NCBI GenBank assembly: GCA_017303635.1
Contig: JAFLCG010000012.1
Coordinates: 1-64,000, forward strand
From: Anaerolineae bacterium
GTDB taxonomy: Bacteria; Chloroflexota; Anaerolineae; Aggregatilineales; Phototrophicaceae
Direction of reading: 5' to 3'
DNA: 64,000 nucleotides
The position numbers and the translations under genes were made by a program. The notes under the pieces are model-generated. The model worked only from the letters and a program-made list of their open reading frames with translations. It did not search any database and was not told the DNA's origin. Below are positions 42,416 through 51,164 of this stretch, one piece after another (positions within the stretch are counted from its first letter, which is position 1; each line of letters starts with the position of its first letter).

Positions 42416-42435
42416 GGGCTGGATCAGTCCAGCCC
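42416..42435 (-). promoter_or_regulatory. Hairpin just before the DUF2723 gene start
   Basis: An 8-bp stem (GGGCTGGA and complement, loop of 4) lies 13 bases before the ATG and 21 bases after the stop of the gene upstream. It could end the upstream transcript partly or mask the ribosome site. Confidence 0.4.
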
Positions 42436-42456
42436 GCTGCCGGGTTTCAAGCGAGA

Positions 42457-42960
42457 TTAGCAGGGGCCGTTGAAGCGCGGTGTTGCGTCGCTGATGCTGA
42501 ACTCATAGCGACGTACACAATCGGGTGGGGCGACGGTGAAGATATAGGCATAGATTTTGCCTTCAGCGTCCGGGCCGATATTGGCCTGGAATTCGCCGGT
42601 GGTCAGGCGAAAGATTGAGACGTAACCATCGGCAGTTTCACCAATTTTGGTGTTTGTACCCGGAGTCGAGTCGAATCGGGCAATATCTTCTGGTGAGAGA
42701 GTCAAGGCGACTGGCGTGCGTCCATCTTGGCCCAGACTGACAATCGCAATTGAACCATCCGCACGCGGTTCAACCAGCGCGTTGCCCCCTTCTTGGACGA
42801 TGCCAGGGCGGGGTGGTGGCTGCTGCACATAGGCATTGGAGAGCGAGGCCCATGAGAAGCGGTCATTGCCAGCATTGACGACGGCAAAGAACGTCAGCAG
42901 GATTGCAAGAATAACGATGATGATCACAAGGCGATCAATGAAGTTGGGTTGATGCTGCAT
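42457..42960 (-). CDS. Membrane-anchored protein of unknown function
   Basis: A 167-residue protein with one membrane helix at about 8-30 (LVIIIVILAILLTFFAVVNA) and an outer domain of about 120 residues rich in short strands (SPEDIARFDSTPG, YIFTVAPPDCVRRYEFSI). Two cysteines near the C-terminus (CVRRYEFS and the final Cys) could form a disulfide. No family was recognised. It lies 54 bases before the DUF2723 gene on the same strand, so it may belong to the glycan operon. Confidence 0.6.
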   Translation of the reverse strand: MQHQPNFIDRLVIIIVILAILLTFFAVVNAGNDRFSWASLSNAYVQQPPPRPGIVQEGGNALVEPRADGSIAIVSLGQDGRTPVALTLSPEDIARFDSTPGTNTKIGETADGYVSIFRLTTGEFQANIGPDAEGKIYAYIFTVAPPDCVRRYEFSISDATPRFNGPC

Positions 42961-43193
42961 CAGATGGCTCCATTCAAAGAATTTGAACAGTGTGTATACA
43001 TTAACATATTCAATTATACGATAATATGCTGATTGTAGCTGATTGGATTTTACAATCCGGGATGAATCTTACAATGTTGGTATGGTGATTCTGGGGCAGA
43101 GTGGGGAGCGGTCACATTCCCCACTCATGCTGATCGGAGTTTGGCAATTCTATTCTGATCGTGAAATGCAACTTCAGGGGTTTCGCACCGCTC

Positions 43194-44255
43194 TTATTCC
43201 CGCAGCCCGCAGCGTTTGACCGCCGCCTCGAAGATCGCGCCGACCAGATGCTCATGCTCCCAGCCCATCGCCAAAGCCTGTAGACATAGGTCACTGTAAT
43301 TGGGGCTGAGTCCCGGCAGCGGATTGATCTCCAGAATGATCGGCTCGTGATTGCGGGTGGCATCCAGCCGAATATCCACGCGGGAGACATCCCGGCAGTC
43401 GAGGGCGCGGAAGGCGCCGGCAGCCGCGCGGCGAATGGCGCTGGCCTGTTCATCCGTCAGTGGGGCCGGGCAGTGATAGTAGTAGTTATCCGGGCTGAGG
43501 ACGGTTTTCATCTCGCTGGTGTAAAAGCCCACATGATCCTCACCAAAGGCTTTGAAATCCACTTCGAGGATCGGCACGAAGGTCAGGCCGTCGGTCACAT
43601 CGCCATTGGGAGTCGGGTTGCCGACCATGCCGACCAGCACCTCGCGCCCCTGAATGAAGCGTTCGACCAGGATCGGCTGCTGATAGCGGTCGAGTTGTAG
43701 GCGCAGCTGCTCGCGCAGTTCGGGAATGGTGCGGACGACGCTCTGCTCGGTCACGCCCATGCTGGTGCCTTCCGCGTTCGGCTTGACGAACAGGGGATAG
43801 CGGAAGGTGTCGCTGCCGTTGAGGAATTCCGGGCTGATCGGTTCATCGGCGCGGGTGAACAACTGGAACTCGGCGGTGGGCAGACCGTGATCGCGCAGCA
43901 CGCGCTTGGTCAGGGTCTTGTCCAGCGCCACCGCCAGTGAGAGCACGCCGCTGCCGGTATAGGGGATGCGGAGCATTTCCAGCAGGGCGGGGACCTGGGC
44001 TTCACGGCCATCCCCAAAATGGCTCTCGGCCATGTTGAAGCAGATGTCCGGCTTGAAGGTCTGCAATTTCTCGATCAGGTTATAGGGTGGCAGGATGCTG
44101 GCCTCGAATAACTCCGCCTCGTGACCGCGTTTCCGCAGCACATCACAGATCGCCAACGGGGCGCGTGGGCTATCCAGATCATCCCAACGGTCTTCCGGCA
44201 TTCCCTCCCAGCGAGGGGCATTGTCTTTCAGGTTGACGAGTACGGCTACACGCAT
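43194..44255 (-). CDS. D-Ala-D-Ala ligase-like ATP-grasp enzyme
   Basis: A 353-residue ATP-grasp ligase. Visible are FKPDICFNMAESHFGDGREAQVPALLEML, the N-terminal substrate region, VKPNAEGTSMGV with the ATP-binding Lys and the Ser-Met-Gly loop, VERFIQGREV and EINPLPGLSP with the metal-binding Glu and Asn. It joins two amino acids, or an amino acid to an acid, through an acyl phosphate. The context beside lysine 2,3-aminomutase hints at a role in beta-amino-acid or peptide chemistry rather than wall synthesis, but this is inference. It lies downstream of kamA. Its 3' end is duplicated at 39438-39557. Confidence 0.85.
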   Translation of the reverse strand: MRVAVLVNLKDNAPRWEGMPEDRWDDLDSPRAPLAICDVLRKRGHEAELFEASILPPYNLIEKLQTFKPDICFNMAESHFGDGREAQVPALLEMLRIPYTGSGVLSLAVALDKTLTKRVLRDHGLPTAEFQLFTRADEPISPEFLNGSDTFRYPLFVKPNAEGTSMGVTEQSVVRTIPELREQLRLQLDRYQQPILVERFIQGREVLVGMVGNPTPNGDVTDGLTFVPILEVDFKAFGEDHVGFYTSEMKTVLSPDNYYYHCPAPLTDEQASAIRRAAAGAFRALDCRDVSRVDIRLDATRNHEPIILEINPLPGLSPNYSDLCLQALAMGWEHEHLVGAIFEAAVKRCGLRE

Positions 44256-44263
44256 GATTTTGG

Positions 44264-44461
44264 TTCCAGGTTACGGGTTGCAGGTTTCAAGTTTCAGGAT
44301 GGACCGCCAGCCAGAATGAGCGTTCATGGGTCTAGCGAATATCGCGATTCGGTAGGGGCGACCCGTCGGGTCGCCCCTACCTGCAGATTGTCATGGTGAA
44401 AACGGCGGACTACTTTGTCAGTCTTCACTGTGACTGTGAACTGAGAACTGTGTACTTCTAA
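44264..44461. repeat. Three dispersed repeat types between the ATP-grasp gene and kamA
   Basis: In order: GGTTACGGGTTGCAGGTTTC (44274 on), the same family that forms the 3' end of the GNAT pseudogene; the complete palindrome GTAGGGGCGACCC/GGGTCGCCCCTAC (44352-44380); and CACTGTGACTGTGAACTG then AGAACTGTGTAC (44418-44461), which ends at the kamA stop codon. Confidence 0.8.
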
Positions 44462-46078
44462 CTACCCAATGCCCCTTTTGCGGGTCGATGGTTTGCGCTG
44501 GACGGGTGCATCCACCTTGTCTTTGGCTTTTTTGCCTTTGAAGCCGGTGAAAAGGGCGACCTGCTCCAGAGGGATGAAGGCGGACTCGTCCTGTTCTGGT
44601 TCGGTTTTCGGCCCTTCTGCATGATACGGTTGCCACTTGGTCGGGTCGCTGTTGAGGCGATGCTGTCCGGCACCCCGCCGGTGCAGATCATCAAAACCCG
44701 CAGGCTTGATCGCCAACTGTTCGCCCTTGAGCAGACCGTACACCCCGCTTTGCCCTGGTTCTGGTCGTTTGCTGACCTGCTGGTTCAGGTGCTCAATGCG
44801 GTGCGGATCGTAGTCACCCGGTTCTTCATAGGTGGTGATGTAGCCTTCGTAGTTCCGCAGGATGACTTTGCCCGGTGCCTGACTGATGACGTAGTTGGGC
44901 ATGACCGGGATCTTACCCCCGCCGCCAGGCGCATCGATGACATAGGTGGGGACAGCATAACCGCTGGTATGCCCGCGCAGCCCTTCGATGATCTCGATGC
45001 CTTTGGCGACGCTGGTGCGGAAGTGACCTGCGCCTTTGACCAAGTCGCACTGGTAGAGATAGTAGGGGCGGACGCGATTGCGGACGAGCTTATGCACCAA
45101 CTCGCGCTGAATATCCACACTGTCGTTGATGCCCGCCAGCAGCACGCTCTGGTTGCCCAGCGGCACCCCGGCATAAGCCAGTTTTTCCAATGCGCGGCTG
45201 AGTTCCGGCGTGATCTCTTTGGGATGGTTGATGTGGACGTTCATCCACAGCGGATGATACTTCCTCAGCATGTCGCAGAATTCATCGGTGATGCGCTGCG
45301 GCATGAAGACCGGCACGCGGCTGCCAATGCGGATTATCTCGATATGTTCAATCGCCCGCAGGCTGCCCAGGATGTAATCCAGCAGCTTGGGTGCAATCGT
45401 CAGCGGATCGCCACCACTCAACAGCACGTCACGCACTTGTGGTGTGCGGCGCAGATAATCCAACTGCGCCTCAAAATCGGTCTTGCTGAACATCTGATGC
45501 GGATTGCCCACGATGCGGCTGCGCGTGCAGTAGCGGCAGTAGCTGGCACATTGAGTCGTGATGAGCATCAGCACCCGATCCGGGTACCGATGCACCAGAC
45601 CCGGCACCGGGCTGTGTGCATCTTCCGCCAGCGAGTCCTCCATCATGCCTTCGAAGGCTTGCAGTTCACGCCCTTGCGGGATGACCTGTCGCCGCACCGG
45701 GCAGTGCGGATCATGGGGGTCGATCAGGCTGGCGAAGTACGGTGTAACATCCACGCGGAATTTATCTTCCGCGCTCAGGCCGTCAATTTCTTCTGGCGTT
45801 AAATGGATGAAGCTCGCCAGTTCTTCCAGCGAGTTGAGTCGATTAGCAAGCTGCCATTGCCAGCTATCCCATTTTTCATCGGGGACGTTGGCCCACAGCG
45901 CGGGGCGCGGGGTGCGCGGCAGAGGTTTGGTTAGGGGTAAAGGGATAGAAGGAGGATCGTCGAGTTCGGTTGAGGATAGAGGGTCTTCAGCAGCGGCGAC
46001 GAGGGGTTCTTCTGCATGGGTGGAAAGGGGCCGGTCAGGGGCGAAAGACGCCTCACTCTGCCGGTCTTGTAAAGTCAT
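44462..46078 (-). CDS. kamA: Lysine 2,3-aminomutase (radical SAM, PLP)
   Basis: A 538-residue enzyme that makes beta-lysine from lysine. The radical SAM cluster motif CASYCRYC is complete. The PLP region is in RHHTSGY-like GHTSGYAVPTYVIDAPGGGGKIPVMPNY, and the family stretch LLSGGDPLTIAPKLLD is present. The N-terminus carries a 70-residue extension rich in Pro and Glu that is not part of the usual enzyme. The start at 46078 follows GGGAGG 13 bases upstream; a longer frame reaches 46132. No acetyltransferase for beta-lysine (AblB) is adjacent, so the product may not be the usual compatible solute. C-terminal residues after about 470 (KAKKPKTRW-like basic stretch) are also extra. Confidence 0.93.
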   Translation of the reverse strand: MTLQDRQSEASFAPDRPLSTHAEEPLVAAAEDPLSSTELDDPPSIPLPLTKPLPRTPRPALWANVPDEKWDSWQWQLANRLNSLEELASFIHLTPEEIDGLSAEDKFRVDVTPYFASLIDPHDPHCPVRRQVIPQGRELQAFEGMMEDSLAEDAHSPVPGLVHRYPDRVLMLITTQCASYCRYCTRSRIVGNPHQMFSKTDFEAQLDYLRRTPQVRDVLLSGGDPLTIAPKLLDYILGSLRAIEHIEIIRIGSRVPVFMPQRITDEFCDMLRKYHPLWMNVHINHPKEITPELSRALEKLAYAGVPLGNQSVLLAGINDSVDIQRELVHKLVRNRVRPYYLYQCDLVKGAGHFRTSVAKGIEIIEGLRGHTSGYAVPTYVIDAPGGGGKIPVMPNYVISQAPGKVILRNYEGYITTYEEPGDYDPHRIEHLNQQVSKRPEPGQSGVYGLLKGEQLAIKPAGFDDLHRRGAGQHRLNSDPTKWQPYHAEGPKTEPEQDESAFIPLEQVALFTGFKGKKAKDKVDAPVQRKPSTRKRGIG

Positions 46079-46337
46079 GAGTCGGGGTACCTCCCGGTAC
46101 ATTCGTTGGGCTGCATCCGACAGCCTCAACAATGCGATTTCATATCACATCTTGAATGGATTATATGAGCTTTGTGAAAGTCGTCAATAAGTTGATTCCC
46201 ATCAAATACTATCAATATTTTTGATGTGTGATTCAGCATTGTAAATCATGGGATTCTGTTGGATGTGTTTTATTCTGATTCAATGTGTTGTGCAGATGGA
46301 AAATGAGGTGATGAAGTAACACATAGTGAAATGCGAA

Positions 46338-46360
46338 GTAGGACTCTAAAAGAGCCCTAC
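46338..46360. repeat. Small dispersed palindrome, GTAGG/CCCTAC ends
   Basis: GTAGGACTCT and AGAGCCCTAC surround a short A-rich centre, just after the stop of the SGNH-hydrolase gene. Outer ends match the GTAGGGGCG family, the core differs. Confidence 0.65.
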
Positions 46361-46365
46361 GAGGA

Positions 46366-47115
46366 TCACTTAATGGATTGAATCAGATTGCTCAGTAGCG
46401 GCAATAGCGCTTCATTCAGTGCGGCATAGCCTGCTGCATTGAGGTGGAGTTCATCATCCGCATAGTGAGGTTTTATCAAACCATCCGCGCCTGCCAGTAA
46501 GGTATACGCATCAAAGAGAATGACCTCCTCTGCGGTAAGCATAGCCATTTGTGCGTTCACATCACGCACAGCTTGTGCAACGGCATCTGACCAAACGAAC
46601 TGTCGTTCCAATGGAACTATTCCAACCGGGAACACGGTTGTCAAAATGACTTTTGCATTGATCGTTCGGGCTGCATCGATGACCTGCCGGACATTATCAA
46701 GGCATCCATCGACGATGGATTGATACAGATTCGTTTCAAGGGGGATGATCTTTAAGTCATTGATGCACATCTGTAACAGAATCACATTGGGTTGCACTGG
46801 CGCAATATGATAATCAAAACGCAAGGCTACCTGCGCCGTGGTCTGTGCGCCGATTCCCCGATTGATGACTTCCAAACCGTCGATTTGTGGGGCAGGCCAG
46901 GAGGCCGCCCGCGAGTCTCCATAAATCACCAACCGAACCACGCCTTCACCTGGTTGTGGCAACGGGTCCGTCGAAAAGAATCCCAGATTGAGGGGGTCAA
47001 GCCGTTGTAACTGAGCTTGAGTGTACAGATTGCGAAACAGATTAAAACCTACGATACTGATGGTCATCAGCAGCATAACTGCGGCAAGAACGTAGAGTGC
47101 AATGCGTGCTTTCAT
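46366..47115 (-). CDS. SGNH/GDSL-hydrolase-like membrane-anchored protein
   Basis: A 249-residue protein with an anchor or signal helix at about 5-28. The SGNH fold is suggested by block I VIYGDSRAASWP (Ser in GDS), the Asn-containing INRGIGAQTTAQV, LQMCINDLKIIPLE (block III, Asn-Asp) and the C-terminal DDELHLNAAGYAALNEAL (Asp-x-x-His). It would be an esterase acting outside the membrane on a lipid or sugar ester. It is a single gene, with no close partner. Confidence 0.82.
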   Translation of the reverse strand: MKARIALYVLAAVMLLMTISIVGFNLFRNLYTQAQLQRLDPLNLGFFSTDPLPQPGEGVVRLVIYGDSRAASWPAPQIDGLEVINRGIGAQTTAQVALRFDYHIAPVQPNVILLQMCINDLKIIPLETNLYQSIVDGCLDNVRQVIDAARTINAKVILTTVFPVGIVPLERQFVWSDAVAQAVRDVNAQMAMLTAEEVILFDAYTLLAGADGLIKPHYADDELHLNAAGYAALNEALLPLLSNLIQSIK

Positions 47116-47190
47116 GATCGTGCGTTCCAGTTATTGCAATGAATCGGCTCTCGAACTAGCCTACCTCTACGTCAATGGGTGTTGGCTCGT

Positions 47191-47277
47191 GGACGCGCAA
47201 CGGCACGTCCCTCCTTCTAATAACTGTCGACTCCATCCGCACCCAGTACATCTTCACTGTGAACTGAGAACTGTAAC
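47191..47277. repeat. Two dispersed repeats ending at a stop codon
   Basis: A GGACGCGCAACGGCACGTCC palindrome (47191-47210) is followed by CACTGTGAACTGAGAACTGT at about 47255-47274, which reaches the stop codon (TAA) of the propeller gene at 47278. The arrangement is the same as in front of kamA. Confidence 0.75.
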
Positions 47278-48381
47278 TTATGAACCCCCACCCGGAACCC
47301 ATACCGGTGGACCATCCACATGGTTGTTGCGGGTCAGACGCTGCACCGTACCTGTGCTGACCTGTACCCGATAGAGTTCATCCGTGCCGGATTCATTGCT
47401 GAGGTAAGCAATATTTAGTCCATCGAACGACCAATTGAGGAACCATTCATCGCCGGGGCGGTCGATCACCAGTCGAGCGCGGGACTCGGTCGGGGAGGAC
47501 TGCGCTTGATAGATGCCGGAGGCTGCGCCGAAGCCGAGCGAATACGCGACGCTACGACCATCGGGCGACCATGTCGGCCAGGTTTGCAGGGAAGCCAAGG
47601 GCACCAGCGTGACCCGCTGTTCGGATTGGCTGCACTGGTCATGCAGCAGGCAGTCCACATCGGTCAGCACCAGTTGCGTTTCTGTCAGGGTGCCGCGGTT
47701 AAAGGCGATCTGCGAACCCTGGGGACCAAACGTCGGTTCACGCAGGAGTTCACCCTGCGGGATCAGGATGGATTGCCCGGTGCTGACTTCATATAGATGA
47801 TAGATCGGCGTTTGGATCTGCCGGACGCCATAGACGATCCAGCGCCCATCGGCTGACCAGGCGCGCGCATTGGCGATCTGGTTGTTGGAGACACTTTCCG
47901 GCAATAAGGGTGCTGTGGTGAACTGATCGCCATCCACGGTCAGCAGGTGAATGGCCTGGTCACCATCCCCACGCACATTCGAGTCGTAGAGCAGGTGACG
48001 GCTATCCGGCGACCAGGCCGTGATGCCGCTGGTATAGCCGATGTTGCCGCTGTTCCAGATGACTTGGCGCGTCTGGTGGTCGATCAGGGTGAGTTCGTAA
48101 CGCCCTGGCGCGTGATCCAGTGCCGGGGTGAGCGCCATCAGGTAGCGGCCATCCGGCGACCAGTTGAGGCAGCAGTAACCGATGGCGAGGTCGCTGTAAG
48201 GAGCTTCCAGTCCGCGCCCGATATCAATCAGGTGGATGAAGTAGGCCGCACGCGGTATATCCCCATGCGGATAACTGAGCAGGCGCGCTGGAATGACTTG
48301 CCCGCTGAACAGGGCTATTCCCGTCACTGTGAAGGCGAGCACCAACCCGGTTAGACTGACTGTAAACCACCAGCGGATCAT
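47278..48381 (-). CDS. Membrane-anchored TolB-like beta-propeller protein
   Basis: A 367-residue protein with an N-terminal anchor helix (about 7-30) and six or so propeller repeats, each with WSPDGR- or WSADGR-like turns (LNWSPDGRYLMAL, ARAWSADGRWIVYG, PTWSPDGRSVAYSL, NWSFDGLNIAYLSN). The last, DELYRVQVSTGTVQRLTRN, is typical of TolB propellers. It is probably an outer-face binding protein. It has normal GC for the window, unlike the propeller at 36916. It stands alone and faces the STAND gene across a shared promoter region. Confidence 0.83.
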   Translation of the reverse strand: MIRWWFTVSLTGLVLAFTVTGIALFSGQVIPARLLSYPHGDIPRAAYFIHLIDIGRGLEAPYSDLAIGYCCLNWSPDGRYLMALTPALDHAPGRYELTLIDHQTRQVIWNSGNIGYTSGITAWSPDSRHLLYDSNVRGDGDQAIHLLTVDGDQFTTAPLLPESVSNNQIANARAWSADGRWIVYGVRQIQTPIYHLYEVSTGQSILIPQGELLREPTFGPQGSQIAFNRGTLTETQLVLTDVDCLLHDQCSQSEQRVTLVPLASLQTWPTWSPDGRSVAYSLGFGAASGIYQAQSSPTESRARLVIDRPGDEWFLNWSFDGLNIAYLSNESGTDELYRVQVSTGTVQRLTRNNHVDGPPVWVPGGGS

Positions 48382-48471
48382 GCCGCCTCCATCAACCCCT
48401 CCACTGTCGGTAGCTTACCATAAGGCGGCCGTAGCGCCCCGGCCAGGCTGAAACTTTAGTCCGCCCCCGGT

Positions 48472-48499
48472 TTGGCAACCTCCTTAAAGGTGCTATACT
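48472..48499 (+). promoter_or_regulatory. Sigma-70-type promoter for the STAND ATPase gene
   Basis: TTGGCA and TATACT are separated by 16 bases, about 50 bases ahead of the start codon at 48552. Confidence 0.6.
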
Positions 48500-48551
48500 C
48501 GCACACAGACCATTATTGTTGAAGTTCCATGCCCAGCAGCGGGGGTGAGTG

Positions 48552-51098
48552 ATGCCGGATTTCACCTATTATGAAGCGCCAGCCCGCAATGCCCGCGAGC
48601 TACCCCATAAAGTGCCGGGTAAATTGCACGGGCGCGATGCCCTGATGGCCCAGGTTTACAGCGCCTTGAAAAGCAATAAGCCGGTTGGCCTGTATGGTGC
48701 CGCCGGTGTGGGCAAGACCAGCATCGCGTTGATGCTCGCCAGCGCCTACAGCGAACTCCCCGGCGGGGCGCTGTGGCTGCGAGTCAAGGACTCTTCATTA
48801 GAGGAACTCATCGTCCGGGTGGGACGTGCTTTTTATGACAATGAAATCACCAGTGCGGAACAACCGCTGGGGATGGTTGGTGCAGTCACGACCACGCTCG
48901 CCAGTCAGAAGCCGCTGATCGTGCTGGATGGCGTGCATAATCTGAATGCGACCAGCCAATTCATCAGCCGATGTGCGGCAGGGTTGCCCGTCATGCTCAT
49001 CTCCAACGAGCCGTTGGAAGGCTGGCCGGGTGTGAATATCGGCAAGCTGGATGCAGCTCCGTCGATGGACTTGCTGCGCCAGTTTGGCGAGTTGGCGGCC
49101 AACACCAGCGAAGATGATCTGGATGAAGTTGCCAGTATTCTGGATTACAACCCCTTCGCCCTGCGGATTGCCGCCGGGATGATGCGCGCCAACAAACAAT
49201 CTCCAGCCGATTATCTGAAAGCCTTTGAGCAAATCCCCAGCAGTGCCGGGGCCAGCCCTCAACTGTTGGCCTTGACTGTGGCCTTTAAGTCGTTAAACCC
49301 GGCGTTGCAGGGCATCATGCTGCTGATGGGCGCGACTTTCGACGGGTCGGCCTCGGCGGAACTGCTGAGCGCCATCAGTGGCGCACCACAGGAAACGGTT
49401 GAGTCGGTCATGAAGATGCTGACCGATCAAGGCCTGGTCGATACCGATTCGCGCTACAACGAACCCTACTACACGCTCCATGAACTGGCCTACACGTTTG
49501 CGGGAACCTGGCTGCGTGGCTCCGGCAAGCTGGACTCGACTCGTGAAAAAGTGCGGGACAGCCTGGTGGCGTATGCGCGCAAGTACAGCATGGATAGTCC
49601 CGGCGCGCATAACAAACTCGCCTGTGAGATGGATCAGATCATGGCGATGGCGCGTTGGTCAGCCGACCAGGGCGACCGCGAACCGATCAACCAGATCGTG
49701 CTGCAACTGACGCAGGCGGGTGATTTCGTCAGTGAGCGTGGCTACCTCTACGAACTGCTTCAACTGCGGAAGCTCTCGGCCAGTCATACCACTGCATTCC
49801 CAGCCTATCCGACTCCGGTAGCAGCAGCACCCTCCAGCGATTTGCCCTTTGAAGAGGACGACGATCTCGAAGATATTGTCGAAGCCGACGAGGCCGATGC
49901 ATTACCGACTTCCGTCGGTATGGTCAGCCGCCCGCCGGAAGACCTGCTGGAAGATGAATTGGATGACGACCTTGAAGACATCGTCGACGAAGATGAAGAC
50001 GATGAACCGGAACTGCTCTCGGAAGATACCGGCAATGTCGTTGTTCCAGTGATCCCGGCTGCGCCGCTGACTCCGCTGGCGAAACTGCAGGCTGATCTGC
50101 GGACGGCGAAGCAGGCTGGCGATATGCGCCGCGAGGCTGAACTGCACAGCAAACTCGGTGATCTGCAGGTCGAGCAGGGGGTAGATACCGAGGCGCTGGT
50201 GCATTATGGCGATGCGCTGAGCGCTTATGAACTGGTGGAAGATAAACGCGGTGAACTGGAAACGCTGGATAAGCTGGCGACGCTGGCGGTCAAGACCGAG
50301 AACACCGGCGCAGCCGTCATGCACGCGACCCGTGGCGTTAAACTGGCGGAAGAACTGAGCGACGATGAATCCCGTATGTTCCTGCTGACCGCGCTCGGTG
50401 ATGCCCAGCAGCAGGCCGGGGAGAGCAACGCGGCGGTCAAAGCCTATTCGCAGGCGCTGGAGATCGCCCGGAACGACGGCGACTCACAAAATGATGCGCT
50501 GCTGCTCTTTAAGCTCGGCTACGCGCATCTGGATAACAGCGATGCCGATGCAGCCGCGCAATCCTGGGAGCAGGCGGTCAAGCTGTTCCAGACTCAGGGC
50601 AAGCGCGCCTATGAGGGCAAGGCGCTCGGCGGATTGGGGACGGCCTATGGCGAACTCGAACGCTGGGAGGAAGCCATCCGCTTCCACACCTCGGCGCTGT
50701 ATATCGCCCGCGAGATGAAAGACCGCGAAGAAGAAAGCCTGCAACTGAGCTACCTGGGTTATGCCTGCACCCAGGCCAATAAGCTGGGCGAGGCGGTTAC
50801 CCGCTACCGGCAGGCGCTCCACCTGGCTTATCAGATGGATAAACGCGCCGATATTGTCACGGCGGTGGTCGATCTGGCGCGGTTGCTGACCCGCAGTCGC
50901 AAACATCTGAGTATCGCGGAACTGCTGGTGGATGATGGTCTCAGAGTGGACCCGAATAACCGCGATCTGACCCGGCTGAAAGAGAAGCTGGGTGTCGATA
51001 AAGTCGCTGCGATCGGTGACGGCATCGAACTGCTGCCGGTCAGCGGCACAGCAAAAGACTACGCAGCCAACGCCTACAAACTGCTGGAAGAGTCGTAG
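48552..51098 (+). CDS. STAND-class NTPase with TPR repeats (NB-ARC-like)
   Basis: An 848-residue protein. Residues 30-270 form a STAND/NB-ARC ATPase, with Walker A GAAGVGKTS at about 49-57 and Walker B-like IVLDGV at about 123. A helical region with the winged-helix-like part (LLSAISGAPQETVESVMKML) follows. Residues 430-490 are a very acidic linker (EEDDDLEDIVEADEADAL). The last 330 residues are TPR repeats (YGDALSAYELVEDKRGELE and FKLGYAHLDNSDADAAAQSW). No N-terminal effector domain exists, unlike most NLR-type defence proteins, so it may be a regulator or a scaffold. A GTG at 48549 is an alternative start. Confidence 0.85.
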   Translation: MPDFTYYEAPARNARELPHKVPGKLHGRDALMAQVYSALKSNKPVGLYGAAGVGKTSIALMLASAYSELPGGALWLRVKDSSLEELIVRVGRAFYDNEITSAEQPLGMVGAVTTTLASQKPLIVLDGVHNLNATSQFISRCAAGLPVMLISNEPLEGWPGVNIGKLDAAPSMDLLRQFGELAANTSEDDLDEVASILDYNPFALRIAAGMMRANKQSPADYLKAFEQIPSSAGASPQLLALTVAFKSLNPALQGIMLLMGATFDGSASAELLSAISGAPQETVESVMKMLTDQGLVDTDSRYNEPYYTLHELAYTFAGTWLRGSGKLDSTREKVRDSLVAYARKYSMDSPGAHNKLACEMDQIMAMARWSADQGDREPINQIVLQLTQAGDFVSERGYLYELLQLRKLSASHTTAFPAYPTPVAAAPSSDLPFEEDDDLEDIVEADEADALPTSVGMVSRPPEDLLEDELDDDLEDIVDEDEDDEPELLSEDTGNVVVPVIPAAPLTPLAKLQADLRTAKQAGDMRREAELHSKLGDLQVEQGVDTEALVHYGDALSAYELVEDKRGELETLDKLATLAVKTENTGAAVMHATRGVKLAEELSDDESRMFLLTALGDAQQQAGESNAAVKAYSQALEIARNDGDSQNDALLLFKLGYAHLDNSDADAAAQSWEQAVKLFQTQGKRAYEGKALGGLGTAYGELERWEEAIRFHTSALYIAREMKDREEESLQLSYLGYACTQANKLGEAVTRYRQALHLAYQMDKRADIVTAVVDLARLLTRSRKHLSIAELLVDDGLRVDPNNRDLTRLKEKLGVDKVAAIGDGIELLPVSGTAKDYAANAYKLLEES

Positions 51099-51164
51099 CT
51101 GGTCGGTGCGGCAGACATGCTGTCTGCCGCACCGAGTCCATAAACTCGCGCATTGTCGCGTCCG

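Noticed and set aside
44621..45802. A 393-codon plus-strand frame across kamA
   Set aside because: Antisense of the radical SAM gene, whose family motifs are all on the minus strand.
46079..46337. Possible lysine riboswitch ahead of kamA
   Set aside because: The AT-rich gap shows no conserved lysine-riboswitch core that I can recognise.
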